DNA of 64,000 bases, taken from Ruegeria sp. THAF57. Lineage in GTDB: Bacteria; Pseudomonadota; Alphaproteobacteria; Rhodobacterales; Rhodobacteraceae. Shown here in pieces: positions 1-9,075 of this stretch (its first letter is position 1; each line of letters starts with the position of its first letter). The notes beneath the pieces are model-generated. The model had not been told where the DNA came from and did not search any database. It saw only the letters and a program-made list of their open reading frames with translations. Position numbers and translations under genes: made by a program. The DNA is taken from positions 1-64,000 of the forward strand of contig NZ_CAIWNQ010000010.1 of NCBI RefSeq assembly GCF_903914075.1, read 5' to 3'.

Positions 1-2
1 GC

Positions 3-158
3 CCCAGCCTGATTACGCCCCACCCCGACCGGGTGATGAAACTGGACTGGTTGGCGGGCCGAGGGCTCAAATGCCGTGGCACTGGTATTCTTCCTTCGAT
101 TGCTGACGACGGAACGCCCCTGTCCGACCACGACTGCGTTTGGTGCCGGGCTGGCTGA
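3..158 (+). CDS. C-terminal end of an endonuclease/exonuclease/phosphatase-like protein (partial)
   Basis: An open frame enters from the left edge and stops at TGA 156-158, leaving 51 codons. It reads through a segment with LDWLAGRGL followed by LSDHDCVW. In the endonuclease/exonuclease/phosphatase fold the last strands carry a variable stretch, then an SDH motif whose His is catalytic, so the spacing and the SDHD signature fit the end of that family. The function of the full protein cannot be told from this piece. The large minus-strand frame over the same DNA (67-519) has no recognisable content. Confidence 0.5.
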   Translation, partial: PSLITPHPDRVMKLDWLAGRGLKCRGTGILPSIADDGTPLSDHDCVWCRAG

Positions 159-263
159 TCCCGCTTTCCCGGCAGCGATCTGTCTTACCGCCCGATAAGC
201 CCCTTTTGCTAAAACAGAAAAACCGACTAACATGCGGTACAACGCGGTAGAGGGACCTGAACG

Positions 264-509
264 ATGGTGACAAAAGCAGAGCTGGAAGCCGAAGTTGCCG
301 AACTTCGCCGCCAACTTGCCCAACAAACCAAGGCCGAGAAGGCGGAACCAAAGGAAGACCATTCCGACAGTCTGATCGACACGATTGAAAACTGGTCAGA
401 CCAGATGGACGACGTTCTGACCGAACTTGGGGAGTTGCCGCACAAAAAGCCGATCCTGTTTGCGCTTGGCGTTTTCGCGCTTGGCTATCTGGTTGGCCGT
501 TCCCGGTAG
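264..509 (+). CDS. Small membrane-anchored protein, ElaB/YqjD-like
   Basis: An 81-residue protein. It has a charged, coiled-coil-like N-terminal half (residues 1-45, rich in E, K, A and Q), then a single hydrophobic segment (about 63-78) ending in GYLVGRSR. This layout, soluble helix plus a glycine-spaced C-terminal anchor and Arg end, resembles ElaB/YqjD/DUF883 proteins that tether ribosomes or sit in the inner membrane under stress. Sequence identity to them is not obvious, so the assignment is by architecture. The start is preceded by GAGGGACC. It lies 10 bp upstream of a YqjE-like gene, matching the yqjD-yqjE pairing known in enterobacteria. Confidence 0.6.
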   Translation: MVTKAELEAEVAELRRQLAQQTKAEKAEPKEDHSDSLIDTIENWSDQMDDVLTELGELPHKKPILFALGVFALGYLVGRSR

Positions 510-519
510 GAGCCCGCAC

Positions 520-990
520 ATGAGCCGCATATCCCGCAATCTTTCAATCATCCTGCGTGCCGAAAGGCTGATTGCTCAAAGACAAGTCGCAGTAGCGGCC
601 AAACGCACCGGTTTTTATGGCGCTGCGGGGCTGGCTATTGGCCTAGCGTTTGTAATGCTGAACGTCGCAGGCTTTTTCTGGCTGTCTGCGTCTGTGTCAA
701 ACGCGGTCGCAGCACTGATCATGGCCGGCGTCGATCTGGTGGTGGCGCTGTTATTGGCACTGTTCGCCAACTCCATGTCATCACAAACCGACATCTCTGC
801 TGTGGTTGAGCTTCGGGACCTGGCGCTGCAAGACATTGAGACCGAGATCAAGGACAACTTGGCCGAGGCACGCGACGCCGTTACAGGTTTGCGGCGCGAC
901 CCGCTTGGGGCCGTGACGCCCGAGATCGTCAGCGCCCTATTGGGCGCTTTGATCAAACTCTCTAAATCTCGAAAAAAGTCTGGCGACTAA
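520..990 (+). CDS. Phage holin superfamily (YqjE-like) membrane protein
   Basis: A 156-residue protein read from ATG 520; a longer in-frame start at 427 would overlap the upstream gene. Two long hydrophobic segments (about residues 34-57 and 62-84) form a hairpin, preceded by a basic amphipathic stretch and followed by an acidic helical tail with a lysine-rich end. This is the pattern of Phage_holin_3_6/YqjE proteins, which are chromosomal inner-membrane proteins of unclear role and not phage lysis genes. Position just after the YqjD-like gene supports the reading. It ends 2 bp before the convergent ackA stop. Confidence 0.6.
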   Translation: MSRISRNLSIILRAERLIAQRQVAVAAKRTGFYGAAGLAIGLAFVMLNVAGFFWLSASVSNAVAALIMAGVDLVVALLLALFANSMSSQTDISAVVELRDLALQDIETEIKDNLAEARDAVTGLRRDPLGAVTPEIVSALLGALIKLSKSRKKSGD

Positions 991-992
991 CC

Positions 993-2165
993 TTATTGCA
1001 TCAGTTTGACCGCGGCGCGCGCGATTACCATTTCTTCGTTGGTTGGTATCGACAGGATGCGGACACGGCTAAAATCCGTCGACAAGACTGTGCCGCCATC
1101 CGCGTTTCGCGCGTGGTCCATTTCGATTCCGATCCAGCGCATTCCATCGCAAACCATCTGCCGGATCGGGGCCGAATTCTCGCCGACGCCACCCGTAAAG
1201 ATCAGCGCGTCAATACCTTCCAACGCGGCGGACAGCGCGCCCAATTCCCGGCGGATGCGGAACACGTAATAGTCGATAGCCTTGCGGGCATCCGGCGTAT
1301 CAGCAGCCAAAAGCGTGCGCATATCAGACGAAACACCCGACAGGCCCAGTAGACCGGACTTGCGATAAAGAACTTCGGCGATTTCATCCGCCGACATTCC
1401 ATCCTGCTGCATCATGTACAGCACCACACCGGGATCCAGTTGACCGCTGCGCGTCCCCATCGGCAAACCATCCAGCGCCGAGAATCCCATCGTCGAGGCA
1501 ACCGCGCGCCCGCCCGAGACCGCACACATGGATGCACCATTTCCCAGATGCGCAATCACAACGCGGCCATCGTACAGACCCGGTGCGATCTCTTTCAACT
1601 TCCCTGAGATATAGTCGTAGCTCAGCCCGTGGAATCCATAGCGCCGGACCCCTTTTTCATAGTAACTTTGCGGTAAGGCAAAAGTATCGTTGACCCAAGG
1701 GTGCGTTCGATGGAAGGCGGTATCAAAACACGCCACCTGAATGGTATCCGGGAATGCAGCGCTGGCCGCCCGGATACCAGCCAGAGAATAAGGTTGATGC
1801 AAAGGGGCGAAAGGAACAAACCCCGTCAATGTGTCTATGACCGTTTCATCAATAAGAACCGGTTCGGAATAGACCGTGCCACCGTGGACAACCCGATGGC
1901 CGATTGCTTTCACATGGATATCCGGAAGATATTCCCGCGCCATTTCCAGAAAAGCGTGGATAGCTTCATCGTGGCTCTGGGTATTCGACAGCGGGCGGTT
2001 GATCGACCGACCCCCGGCAGACTGAGCCAACAATCTAGGGGCATCCCCCAAACGCTCGATCTGGCCTCGCCAGCGCATGCTGGGGCGGTTTTCCTCAGTG
2101 ACTTCGTACAACGCGAATTTCAGTGACGAAGACCCGGCGTTCAGCGCCAATACATGATCAGCCAT
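993..2165 (-). CDS. ackA: Acetate/propionate family kinase
   Basis: Makes ATP from an acyl phosphate and ADP, releasing acetate or another short acid, in the cytosol. The protein (390 residues) opens with VLALNAGSSSLKFALY, the acetate kinase phosphate-binding signature, and has HRVVHGG, the conserved HLGNG stretch and FTGGVGENS near the end, all typical. Length matches the family (about 400). ATG 2165 is chosen because it starts exactly before the signature; an upstream extension of 24 residues has no counterpart in the family. It overlaps the upstream phosphotransacylase gene by 8 bp, so the two are probably translationally coupled. Confidence 0.95.
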   Translation of the reverse strand: MADHVLALNAGSSSLKFALYEVTEENRPSMRWRGQIERLGDAPRLLAQSAGGRSINRPLSNTQSHDEAIHAFLEMAREYLPDIHVKAIGHRVVHGGTVYSEPVLIDETVIDTLTGFVPFAPLHQPYSLAGIRAASAAFPDTIQVACFDTAFHRTHPWVNDTFALPQSYYEKGVRRYGFHGLSYDYISGKLKEIAPGLYDGRVVIAHLGNGASMCAVSGGRAVASTMGFSALDGLPMGTRSGQLDPGVVLYMMQQDGMSADEIAEVLYRKSGLLGLSGVSSDMRTLLAADTPDARKAIDYYVFRIRRELGALSAALEGIDALIFTGGVGENSAPIRQMVCDGMRWIGIEMDHARNADGGTVLSTDFSRVRILSIPTNEEMVIARAAVKLMQ

Positions 2166-3552
2166 AGAGCTTACCTTTGTTTGCATAAGCATGCAGCGCT
2201 GCAACCGCACAGGACGCCAAACGTGAGGCATCATCATCGGACCGCGAAGTCAAGATGATTGGGGCGCCCGCCCCCACCACGATACCCGCAGCCTCGGCAT
2301 GAGAAATGAAGGTAAGCTGTTTCGCAACCATGTTGCCTGCCTCGATATTCGGGGCGACCAGAATATCTGCTGATCCGGCGACTTCGGACGTGATACCCTT
2401 GGTGCGGGCAGCCTTCAGATCAACCGCGTTGTCCATCGCAAGTGGGCCATCGACCAACCCGCCGGTAATCTGTCCGCGTTCAGCCATTTTTGAAAGCAGC
2501 GCTGCATCCACGGATGAAGGCATATGCGGGTTTACGGTTTCAACGGCCGACAAAACACCGACCTTCGGCGTTTCGATCCCGATGGATAGCGCCAGATGAA
2601 TTGCGTTCTGAACGATGTCGGCTTTGGTTTCGAGGTCTGGCGCGATATTCACCGCCGCGTCTGTCACCATAATAGGTCTTGGCATCCCCGGCACATCCAT
2701 CACAAAAACATGAGACAAACGCCGACCAGTTCGCAATCCGTTTTCCCGGCGCAAGACGGCATGCAACAGCTCATCCGTATGCAGATATCCCTTCATCAGG
2801 GTCTGCGCTTTCCCTTCAACCACCAAGTCCACCGCGCGATGTGCGGCAAGCCCGTGACCCTGAGCCTCGACGATTTCGAGATCGGAGATATCCGCATCTA
2901 TCTCTGCTGCCGCGGCCTTGATCTTGTCAGGGTCCCCAACAAGGATCGGCGTGATGATGCTGTTGGCATGACCCAGCAGCGCACCACTCAGCGAGTTACC
3001 ATCCTCGGGCGCAACCACCGCCGTAGGCATAGGGTCCAAAGGTCTTGCCTTTTCAAGCAGCGCGTCGAAATGACGATGGCGCTGAACGACAAGGCCCGGA
3101 ACTTCGATCGAGTCGAACTCCATGTGCTGGGCCGGGGGCGTGACCTGAACCGTACCGCTCAGGACCAAGGCGTTATCTCCGACGCGGCGCACCTCGGCGG
3201 TGCAGATCAGATCGCCATCATCGCGCTTTTCGGCAACCGAAACAAACGCCGTTAATTCGTCACCGGCAAGAACAGGAATGTGGAAGGACAGGTCCGCCCG
3301 GCGGGTTTGAGTCCCCGCCCCCGGCAAGACGTTACCCAACACAGCGGCGACCAAACCGGCGGGCCACAAAGCCGGCGCCACCGCCTCGGGTTGCCCATCG
3401 CCGTCACCGTCATAGGCCGCCAAGTGCAGGGGATTGTGGTCACCAGAGGCAGAGGCAAACGCATAGAGGTCATCAACCGTGCAAAGACGCGTCAGTTTGG
3501 CTTCGTCACCTACATTCAATTGGGCAAATGTTCGGTTCTCATAGATTTTCAT
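2158..3552 (-). CDS. Bifunctional MaoC-like hydratase / phosphate acyltransferase
   Basis: 464 residues in two parts. Residues 1-140 form a MaoC hot-dog domain with FASASGDHNPLHL, the D-x4-H hydratase motif. Residues 150-464 form a phosphotransacetylase/phosphotransbutyrylase domain that exchanges CoA for phosphate, with conserved stretches such as LMKGYLHTDELLHAV and MVTDAAVNIAPDL. The expected role is to take an enoyl- or hydroxyacyl-CoA and deliver an acyl phosphate to the kinase encoded next. It overlaps ackA by 8 bp and the upstream DUF3141 gene by 4 bp (ATGA). Substrate chain length cannot be read from sequence; reactions are inferred from the domains. Confidence 0.9.
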   Translation of the reverse strand: MKIYENRTFAQLNVGDEAKLTRLCTVDDLYAFASASGDHNPLHLAAYDGDGDGQPEAVAPALWPAGLVAAVLGNVLPGAGTQTRRADLSFHIPVLAGDELTAFVSVAEKRDDGDLICTAEVRRVGDNALVLSGTVQVTPPAQHMEFDSIEVPGLVVQRHRHFDALLEKARPLDPMPTAVVAPEDGNSLSGALLGHANSIITPILVGDPDKIKAAAAEIDADISDLEIVEAQGHGLAAHRAVDLVVEGKAQTLMKGYLHTDELLHAVLRRENGLRTGRRLSHVFVMDVPGMPRPIMVTDAAVNIAPDLETKADIVQNAIHLALSIGIETPKVGVLSAVETVNPHMPSSVDAALLSKMAERGQITGGLVDGPLAMDNAVDLKAARTKGITSEVAGSADILVAPNIEAGNMVAKQLTFISHAEAAGIVVGAGAPIILTSRSDDDASRLASCAVAALHAYANKGKLYG

Positions 3553-5975
3553 TTTGAGCGGGCTTTTCTATCAGCTGGGGATCGCGCAGGCAGCGTCTCA
3601 GAGTTGTTCGCAGGCGCCAGTGCCGCTTCATCCTGAGGCTTTGGCAGGTCAAGAATGTCACACAATTCATCAACCATCTCGAACAGTTCAGGAGTGGGCT
3701 TTTTTTGCACTTCTCCGGCGATCCGCCGGAGAAGTGCAACCGCCTGCATACGGTCTTTCTTTAGGGGAAGCAAATCAGGCAATGTGTTTATCGCTTCTTG
3801 CTTATCAAAGGTCACTATAAGCGACTGTTCATGCAGCAGGCGATGACGTTGATCAACCGTAAGCCCCTTGAATGGTTCATCATGTTTGAAGACTTGGGCC
3901 CACCGGTCCAGAATTTCAGCCCGAAAGCTCTGATTGCTGTCGACCAGAAGGATCAGCATACGGACGACAGCTTCGGCCAGTGACCCCTGTTTAATGTGCG
4001 CCAGTGCCGCTTCGACCTCGGGCAATGACCTCAGACTTTCCGGATCCACCAATGTTCTGTGCGCGGCGTTCTTCTGACCGAACCACGCTGCCAAAGGCCC
4101 GCTCCAAAGGGAAAAGAATGTCAACTCGTACCACGCATCGCGAACGTCGCGGCCATAGTCCATCACTTGCTCTATCCAGTCCGCCGTAATCTTTTCCAGT
4201 TCCAGAAATGGATTTTCCGGCGCGGCGGGATTGCGGTGTTCCCGCGCCATGTCCGCCCAATACTTAATACCCAACGTGGCAGGCTGGGCCGAAGACAATG
4301 CAGCGCGTTGCACGCGCAGGGGGTGTAAGTCACGAAGCGCCTTTGCCGAAGTGGGCGTCGACAAGGATTGAACGGTCGGACGGCCGAAAGTCTGATAAAT
4401 ATTGGACTGGGTTTCTGACATATGGGCAACGGCGGCAAAGCTCATTTCATCCTGCTGGCCATCATCCAACGCGGCGAGATCAGCCAATGTACGCTCGTGA
4501 AAACGAACTTCGAATTCCTTGTCGGCGCCTTCACCCTCGATGTTTTCGATCTGCATCTCGTAAAGACCAGGTGCCATTGACTCGACGGTTTCCAGCGTAG
4601 AAGCAAGCTCTCGATGTTCTTTCCGTGCCACTTTTGACGAAACAAAGATGCCCAGATGCCCCACCTCGTCGTGCAGCATATAGACGATGCGCTGACCCCG
4701 AACGCGGATTTCCTCCTCGTCGGAATAAGTCTCAGAAATCCAGTTCAGGGCCTGCTGCGGTGGTGTGATGTTGTCGCCCTGACTAGCAAACACAAAGATC
4801 GGCCCTTTGATCGCCTTGATATCGACCGGAACACCCGGTTCGAGCTGAGCCGTGTTCTTGACCAAACGGTTGCCGACGAAAAGCTGTTCAACGATCCAAT
4901 GGATCTCGGCCTCATTCAGGATGAAATATCCGCCCCACCAGCGTTCGAAATCGATAAAGCGCTGCCTCCCTCCTTCAGGGTCTCGGTAGAGATCGAAGTA
5001 CTTGCCAAAGTAGTTTCGGCTGGGATTTAGCTGCTCAAAGTTCATCACCAGATTGGCACCGTCAAATTGACCTGCCCCCAAGTCCGACCAGAACATCGGC
5101 TGCCATGTCCCACCCAGAACCCCGGCATTATAGCGCATTGGGTTTTCCCCAACCGCCCCAGCCCAAGGCGCAACAGGCGCGCCGTTCAGAACCAATGGAC
5201 CGTTTAAATCAGGATTGCACGCAGCCATCAGCAACGTCGCCCATCCGCCCTGACAGTTTCCGGTAACAACAGGGTGCGGGCTGTCTGGATGGCGCGCGCG
5301 CACGGTTCGAACAAACCCTGCCTCGGCATGCATGACATCCGCCAGCGTCTGACCGGGAACAGGATCTCGTCCAAAACTGACGAAATAGACCGGGTGGCCC
5401 TTCGCCAGAGCAACACCAACCTGACTGTCATGCTTGAAGCCGCCGATACCGCCGCCATGGCCCGCGCGCGGGTCGATGATGATATATGGGCGCTTGCTAT
5501 CTTCAACGGTCACACCCTCGGGCGGAAGGATGCGCAACAACTGATAGTTACACGGGCGTTTGAGGTGCCTACCGTCGGTGATTACCTCGTAATCATAGAT
5601 AAGAACGGGCGGGCAGCCTGCTGCTTCGTGTTCGAGGAAGACATCCCCGCGTTCGCGCAAGGCATCCATGGTCAGGGCGACCCGTTGCCCTACGTCTTTC
5701 AGGTATTCCCCCCAATCTTTGACTATTGATCGGGATGAGAAAAGCCGTTGGGAACACTCTGCCATGTTCTGAGCCAACTGGCGGGTTCGGTCCGTGTGGT
5801 CCTGCATGATCCTGCTGGACTGCACAGCCATTGATTTTGACAGCAAGTTCCACTGAACTCCGGACTGATCCAACGCGTTAGCTACCGCTCCGACAGTACG
5901 TTCATTCACGGCAACCGCGTCCCTGGCCAGATCAGAGCCAAGCTGCAGGGATTTCGAATGAGCATTCGTAGTCAT
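3549..5975 (-). CDS. DUF3141 alpha/beta-hydrolase protein, polyhydroxyalkanoate-related
   Basis: 808 residues from ATG 5975, which has a GAGGA ribosome site 8 bp upstream; the longer frame to 6110 is not supported. The central part (about residues 100-430) looks like an alpha/beta hydrolase of the PhaC/depolymerase type: DPRAGHGGGIGG, a nucleophile-elbow-like GNCQGGWA with Cys in place of Ser, and a later DEVGHLGIF that supplies the His. A Cys nucleophile is the state found in PHA synthases. The C-terminal 350 residues are helical and specific to DUF3141. It leads the operon with the MaoC-Pta fusion and AckA, suggesting a role in storage polymer or acyl-CoA turnover. The exact reaction is unknown. 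Confidence 0.85.
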   Translation of the reverse strand: MTTNAHSKSLQLGSDLARDAVAVNERTVGAVANALDQSGVQWNLLSKSMAVQSSRIMQDHTDRTRQLAQNMAECSQRLFSSRSIVKDWGEYLKDVGQRVALTMDALRERGDVFLEHEAAGCPPVLIYDYEVITDGRHLKRPCNYQLLRILPPEGVTVEDSKRPYIIIDPRAGHGGGIGGFKHDSQVGVALAKGHPVYFVSFGRDPVPGQTLADVMHAEAGFVRTVRARHPDSPHPVVTGNCQGGWATLLMAACNPDLNGPLVLNGAPVAPWAGAVGENPMRYNAGVLGGTWQPMFWSDLGAGQFDGANLVMNFEQLNPSRNYFGKYFDLYRDPEGGRQRFIDFERWWGGYFILNEAEIHWIVEQLFVGNRLVKNTAQLEPGVPVDIKAIKGPIFVFASQGDNITPPQQALNWISETYSDEEEIRVRGQRIVYMLHDEVGHLGIFVSSKVARKEHRELASTLETVESMAPGLYEMQIENIEGEGADKEFEVRFHERTLADLAALDDGQQDEMSFAAVAHMSETQSNIYQTFGRPTVQSLSTPTSAKALRDLHPLRVQRAALSSAQPATLGIKYWADMAREHRNPAAPENPFLELEKITADWIEQVMDYGRDVRDAWYELTFFSLWSGPLAAWFGQKNAAHRTLVDPESLRSLPEVEAALAHIKQGSLAEAVVRMLILLVDSNQSFRAEILDRWAQVFKHDEPFKGLTVDQRHRLLHEQSLIVTFDKQEAINTLPDLLPLKKDRMQAVALLRRIAGEVQKKPTPELFEMVDELCDILDLPKPQDEAALAPANNSETLPARSPADRKARSK

Positions 5976-6436
5976 GTGAATATCCTCTTTCAGACAGTGC
6001 TGGGTCCACCGACGGTAGAGCATGAACCGGGACATCCGTAGCCAGGTGAAACCCCTCGGCAGATGTAACGACATCTCGCTGGCGCAGACCTTCCTTTTGG
6101 GCAAAAGCAACTATTGGACGAGTGTTTCCAACTGCCCCAAATTGTTGACTGGTAATTAGCAATACCAGTAACCAGCGATTTCGCTCCTTCCAAACGGAAC
6201 ATGGCCGCTTCTCTCGTATCTTTCTGCGGTGCAGCATAACCTGTTTTTGTGTTTACCACAAACTTTCCACAGCGATATGAAACTTTGACAAAATCGCGCG
6301 CCCTTGTTGGTTGGCCGGGAAAGGATATTAGGCCTAGGCAACAAAGAAACCCGCCAAACCGCAGCAAGCAGGGGCTTTTTGAAATATTCAAAAATCTGAT
6401 TACTATGCCCGCACAAAATACAAAAACGAGGGCACA
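5976..6436 (+). other. Divergent intergenic region, 461 bp
   Basis: This gap separates the minus-strand DUF3141 operon from the plus-strand channel gene. The right part is AT-rich and holds a reasonable promoter for the channel gene (listed separately). The left part must carry the promoter of the DUF3141 operon, but no single -35/-10 pair stands out there. The open frames over it (5932-6446, minus) lack family features and overlap each other in several frames, so no gene is called. Confidence 0.5.
6379..6406 (+). promoter_or_regulatory. Putative sigma-70 promoter of the K+ channel gene
   Basis: TTGAAA at 6379-6384 and TACTAT at 6401-6406 are 16 bp apart and lie 30 bp before the ATG at 6437, leaving a short leader with a GAGGG ribosome site. 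This is pattern reading only. Confidence 0.4.
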
Positions 6437-6763
6437 ATGAACTCACTTACCAGAATAACTCGGGGAATTGGCGTCGCATTCAAAGATGGCAGAGTGAAGG
6501 GTATATTGGCCTTCACGGTTGGCATGATCCTATGGGCTTCGGTTTTTTATCACTTCGTCGAAGGCTGGAGCTGGCTCGATTCCATCTACTTTTCGGTCGT
6601 GACCATCTCGACCGTTGGATTTGGGGATTTTTCGCCAGAAACAGCAGCCGGAAAAATTTTCACGATGGCGTATATCATCGTCGGCTTAGGTGTCTTCGTT
6701 ACAGCAGCGACCACAGTGGCAGATACAATTCTCTCACAGGACGACGAAGAAAAAGACGGATAG
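6437..6763 (+). CDS. Two-transmembrane potassium channel
   Basis: 108 residues with a basic N-terminus, TM1 (about 22-42), a pore helix and selectivity filter STVGFGDFSP (about 57-67), and TM2 (about 73-95), then a short acidic tail. TVGFGD is the K+ selectivity filter. The protein has only the pore module: there is no RCK/TrkA-N domain or voltage sensor, so it is a minimal KcsA/Kir-type channel that would act as a tetramer in the inner membrane. GAGGG precedes the ATG. It stands alone, 171 bp ahead of the AI-2E permease gene. Confidence 0.9.
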   Translation: MNSLTRITRGIGVAFKDGRVKGILAFTVGMILWASVFYHFVEGWSWLDSIYFSVVTISTVGFGDFSPETAAGKIFTMAYIIVGLGVFVTAATTVADTILSQDDEEKDG

Positions 6764-6934
6764 ATCTTCGGCTCTCTCTTCATTGAATTCAACGGAATCT
6801 CAACAAGGGCGCCACCCGAGCCCCGATTTATATTTGTTCATCAAGTCGATACAGCACCTCCAAGACCAAAAAAATGTACATATCCAAACTTTTGAGTCTA
6901 ATATTCAGATAAAAAAATATTTGGGAGGGATGGA

Positions 6935-8014
6935 ATGGAAAAGACTCAAGACGCCAAAATCGTCGATCTGGCAATACGCCTACTGTTCTTAGGACTGTTT
7001 CTATATAGCGCGCTGATTATGGTTGCCCCACTTGCAAGCGTGGTGATCTGGGCGGCAATTCTGTGCGTTGCGCTCTATCCTGTTTTCGACTGGCTCCAAG
7101 GCAAACTGGGCGGAAGAAAGTCGCTTGCGGCCACAATCTTGGTTCTGTTGGGTCTGCTGTTGACCCTGGGGCCTGTCGCCACCGCCGTTTCAGGGGCAGC
7201 TGAACTTGGCTCCGACTTCGCTGAACAAGCAGACCGCGGGGAACTTAAAATTCCACCTGCACCCGAAGGCATCAAGGAATTGCCCTTGATTGGAGATAAA
7301 CTTGGCGAAGTCTGGACCATGTTTGAGCGAAACCTGGATGGCGCACTTGCCAAATACGGTGCTCAAATCCTTGAAGTCACAAAGTCGCTGTTTGGAAGGG
7401 TTCTGGGTATTGGCATTGGCCTTCTGGGGCTTGCACTTTCAGTCATCATCATGGGCGCGCTATTCAAGCCGGGTCCGCAAATGGTTGAGGGGCTTCAACG
7501 GTTCGCCAACCGTGTCTTTGCCCCACGTGGTGGTGAGTTTGTCACCCTGGCGGGGGCAACGATCCGAAATGTCACCAAAGGCGTTATCGGCGTCGCCGCG
7601 ATTCAGGCGATTGTTGTGTGGATACTTTTGGCTGTCTTCGGGATTTCTTCGGCGGCAACTCTGGCCTTCGTAAGCCTTATCCTGTCGATCATTCAGATCG
7701 GCCCGGGCCTGGTTCTGCTGCCCGTGATCATTTACGCTTGGAGTTCCATGTCAGGCGGCGCAGCATTGATCTTCACGATTCTCGCCATTCCGGTCAGTAT
7801 CATGGACAGTTTCCTTCGCCCGGTCTTTATCTCGAAGGGGTTGGAAACCCCGATGTTGGTCATTTTGATCGGCGTTCTGGGTGGCATGATGGCTTATGGC
7901 TTGATCGGAATTTTCATGGGGCCCGTCCTGTTTGCAGTTTTCTATGAGCTGTTCAAGGTCTGGATCGACGCGTCGCCAGAAACCTCGGATTCGACCGAAG
8001 GTGCGGTGGAATGA
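6935..8014 (+). CDS. AI-2E family transporter (PerM-like)
   Basis: 359 residues, with about eight hydrophobic segments arranged as in AI-2E/PerM permeases: two N-terminal pairs, a soluble insert around residues 85-150, and a C-terminal block including GPGLVLLPVIIYAW and a Gly-rich GVLGGMMAYGLIGIFMGPVL motif, which is the family hallmark. GGGAGGG lies about 7 bp before ATG 6935. Family members export or import quorum signals or exchange ions; the substrate here is unknown. It overlaps the HlyD gene by 4 bp (ATGA), so it probably works with the two next genes. Confidence 0.88.
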   Translation: MEKTQDAKIVDLAIRLLFLGLFLYSALIMVAPLASVVIWAAILCVALYPVFDWLQGKLGGRKSLAATILVLLGLLLTLGPVATAVSGAAELGSDFAEQADRGELKIPPAPEGIKELPLIGDKLGEVWTMFERNLDGALAKYGAQILEVTKSLFGRVLGIGIGLLGLALSVIIMGALFKPGPQMVEGLQRFANRVFAPRGGEFVTLAGATIRNVTKGVIGVAAIQAIVVWILLAVFGISSAATLAFVSLILSIIQIGPGLVLLPVIIYAWSSMSGGAALIFTILAIPVSIMDSFLRPVFISKGLETPMLVILIGVLGGMMAYGLIGIFMGPVLFAVFYELFKVWIDASPETSDSTEGAVE

Positions 8015-9075
8015 GGAAAACGATTTGGACGACGCTTGCGGTTATTCTTCTGTTTCTGGTCTGGTATCTGGTCGCTGATCGCCAAACTCCGTTTACCGGC
8101 AATGCCAGGGTCAAGGCCGTTGCAACCCAGATTGTTCCTCAGGTCACCGGGACGGTGACCGAGGTTCTGGTGGAAAACGGTCAGGTCGTTTCAGCCGGGG
8201 ATGTTCTGGTACGCATTGATCGCCGACCCTATGAAATCGAACGGGCCAAGGCCGAAGCCGATCTGGAAGCCGCCACTCAGGAAGTGGGCGCGTCATCCGC
8301 TGAAGTCAGCGCGGCACAGGCAAAATTGGCGCGGGCCCAAAGCGACCTTGATACAATGCGCATTCAGACCGAGCGCGTCTTTGCCTTGGAAAAGAAAGGG
8401 CTGATTGCTGTTTCACGCGCCGACGATGCGCGCGGCCAATTGGCCGAGTCCGAGGCCAATCTGGAGAATGCCAAGGCCGATCTGGAAAAAGCCAAGCAAC
8501 GTCTTGGGGATGAGGGGCTGGAGAACCCAAAAATTCAACGCGCTCTCGCGGCGCTGGCTGATGCAGAGTTGAATCTGGAATGGACGGAATTGCGTGCGCC
8601 TGCGACGGGCGTGATTTCGAACTTGCTTATTGCCCCTGGGACATATGCCCGCTCGGGTCAGGACCTTCTGACGTTCCTAGACGCAACAGATGTCTGGATC
8701 GAAGCCTATTTCACTGAAAACAACCTTGGCCGCGCCGTTGTCGGTTCTCCTGTCGAGGTTGTTCTGGATATGCACCCCGGTCAAATCGTGTCAGGCAAGG
8801 TCGAAAGCTTTAGCGCGGCTGTTTCCCTAAGCGGCGCTGATGAACCCGGCCAGCTTGCAAGCCCACCCAGTACCAAGGGATTCCTGCGCGAACCCGAACG
8901 GTTCCCGGTTAGGATCGTATTGCCGGGCTATGAGGCCGGAAACGCCGAAGATGACCTACGGTTTCAGTTAAATGGGCAAGCAGATGTTATCATGTACCTG
9001 AGCGACAATGCGCCTCTGAACTTGGTGGGTCGTACCTATATCCGCTTGGTTTCGATCCTGTCTTATGCGTATTGA
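8011..9075 (+). CDS. HlyD/EmrA-family membrane fusion protein
   Basis: 354 residues: one N-terminal TM helix (about 4-22), a biotinyl-lipoyl half (VTEVLVENGQVVSAGDVLV), a long alpha hairpin rich in Ala, Glu and Lys (about 70-175), the second lipoyl half (LRAPATGVISNLLIAPG) and a beta-barrel. It would bridge an inner-membrane pump and the outer membrane. It overlaps its neighbours on both sides by 4 and 11 bp. The partner pump is most likely the DUF2955 protein encoded next, as in EmrA-type or AaeA-AaeB-type pairs. Confidence 0.88.
   Translation: MRKTIWTTLAVILLFLVWYLVADRQTPFTGNARVKAVATQIVPQVTGTVTEVLVENGQVVSAGDVLVRIDRRPYEIERAKAEADLEAATQEVGASSAEVSAAQAKLARAQSDLDTMRIQTERVFALEKKGLIAVSRADDARGQLAESEANLENAKADLEKAKQRLGDEGLENPKIQRALAALADAELNLEWTELRAPATGVISNLLIAPGTYARSGQDLLTFLDATDVWIEAYFTENNLGRAVVGSPVEVVLDMHPGQIVSGKVESFSAAVSLSGADEPGQLASPPSTKGFLREPERFPVRIVLPGYEAGNAEDDLRFQLNGQADVIMYLSDNAPLNLVGRTYIRLVSILSYAY

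Noticed and set aside
67-519. A 150-residue minus-strand frame
   Set aside because: It overlaps two plus-strand genes with better start sites and family patterns and has no recognisable motifs.
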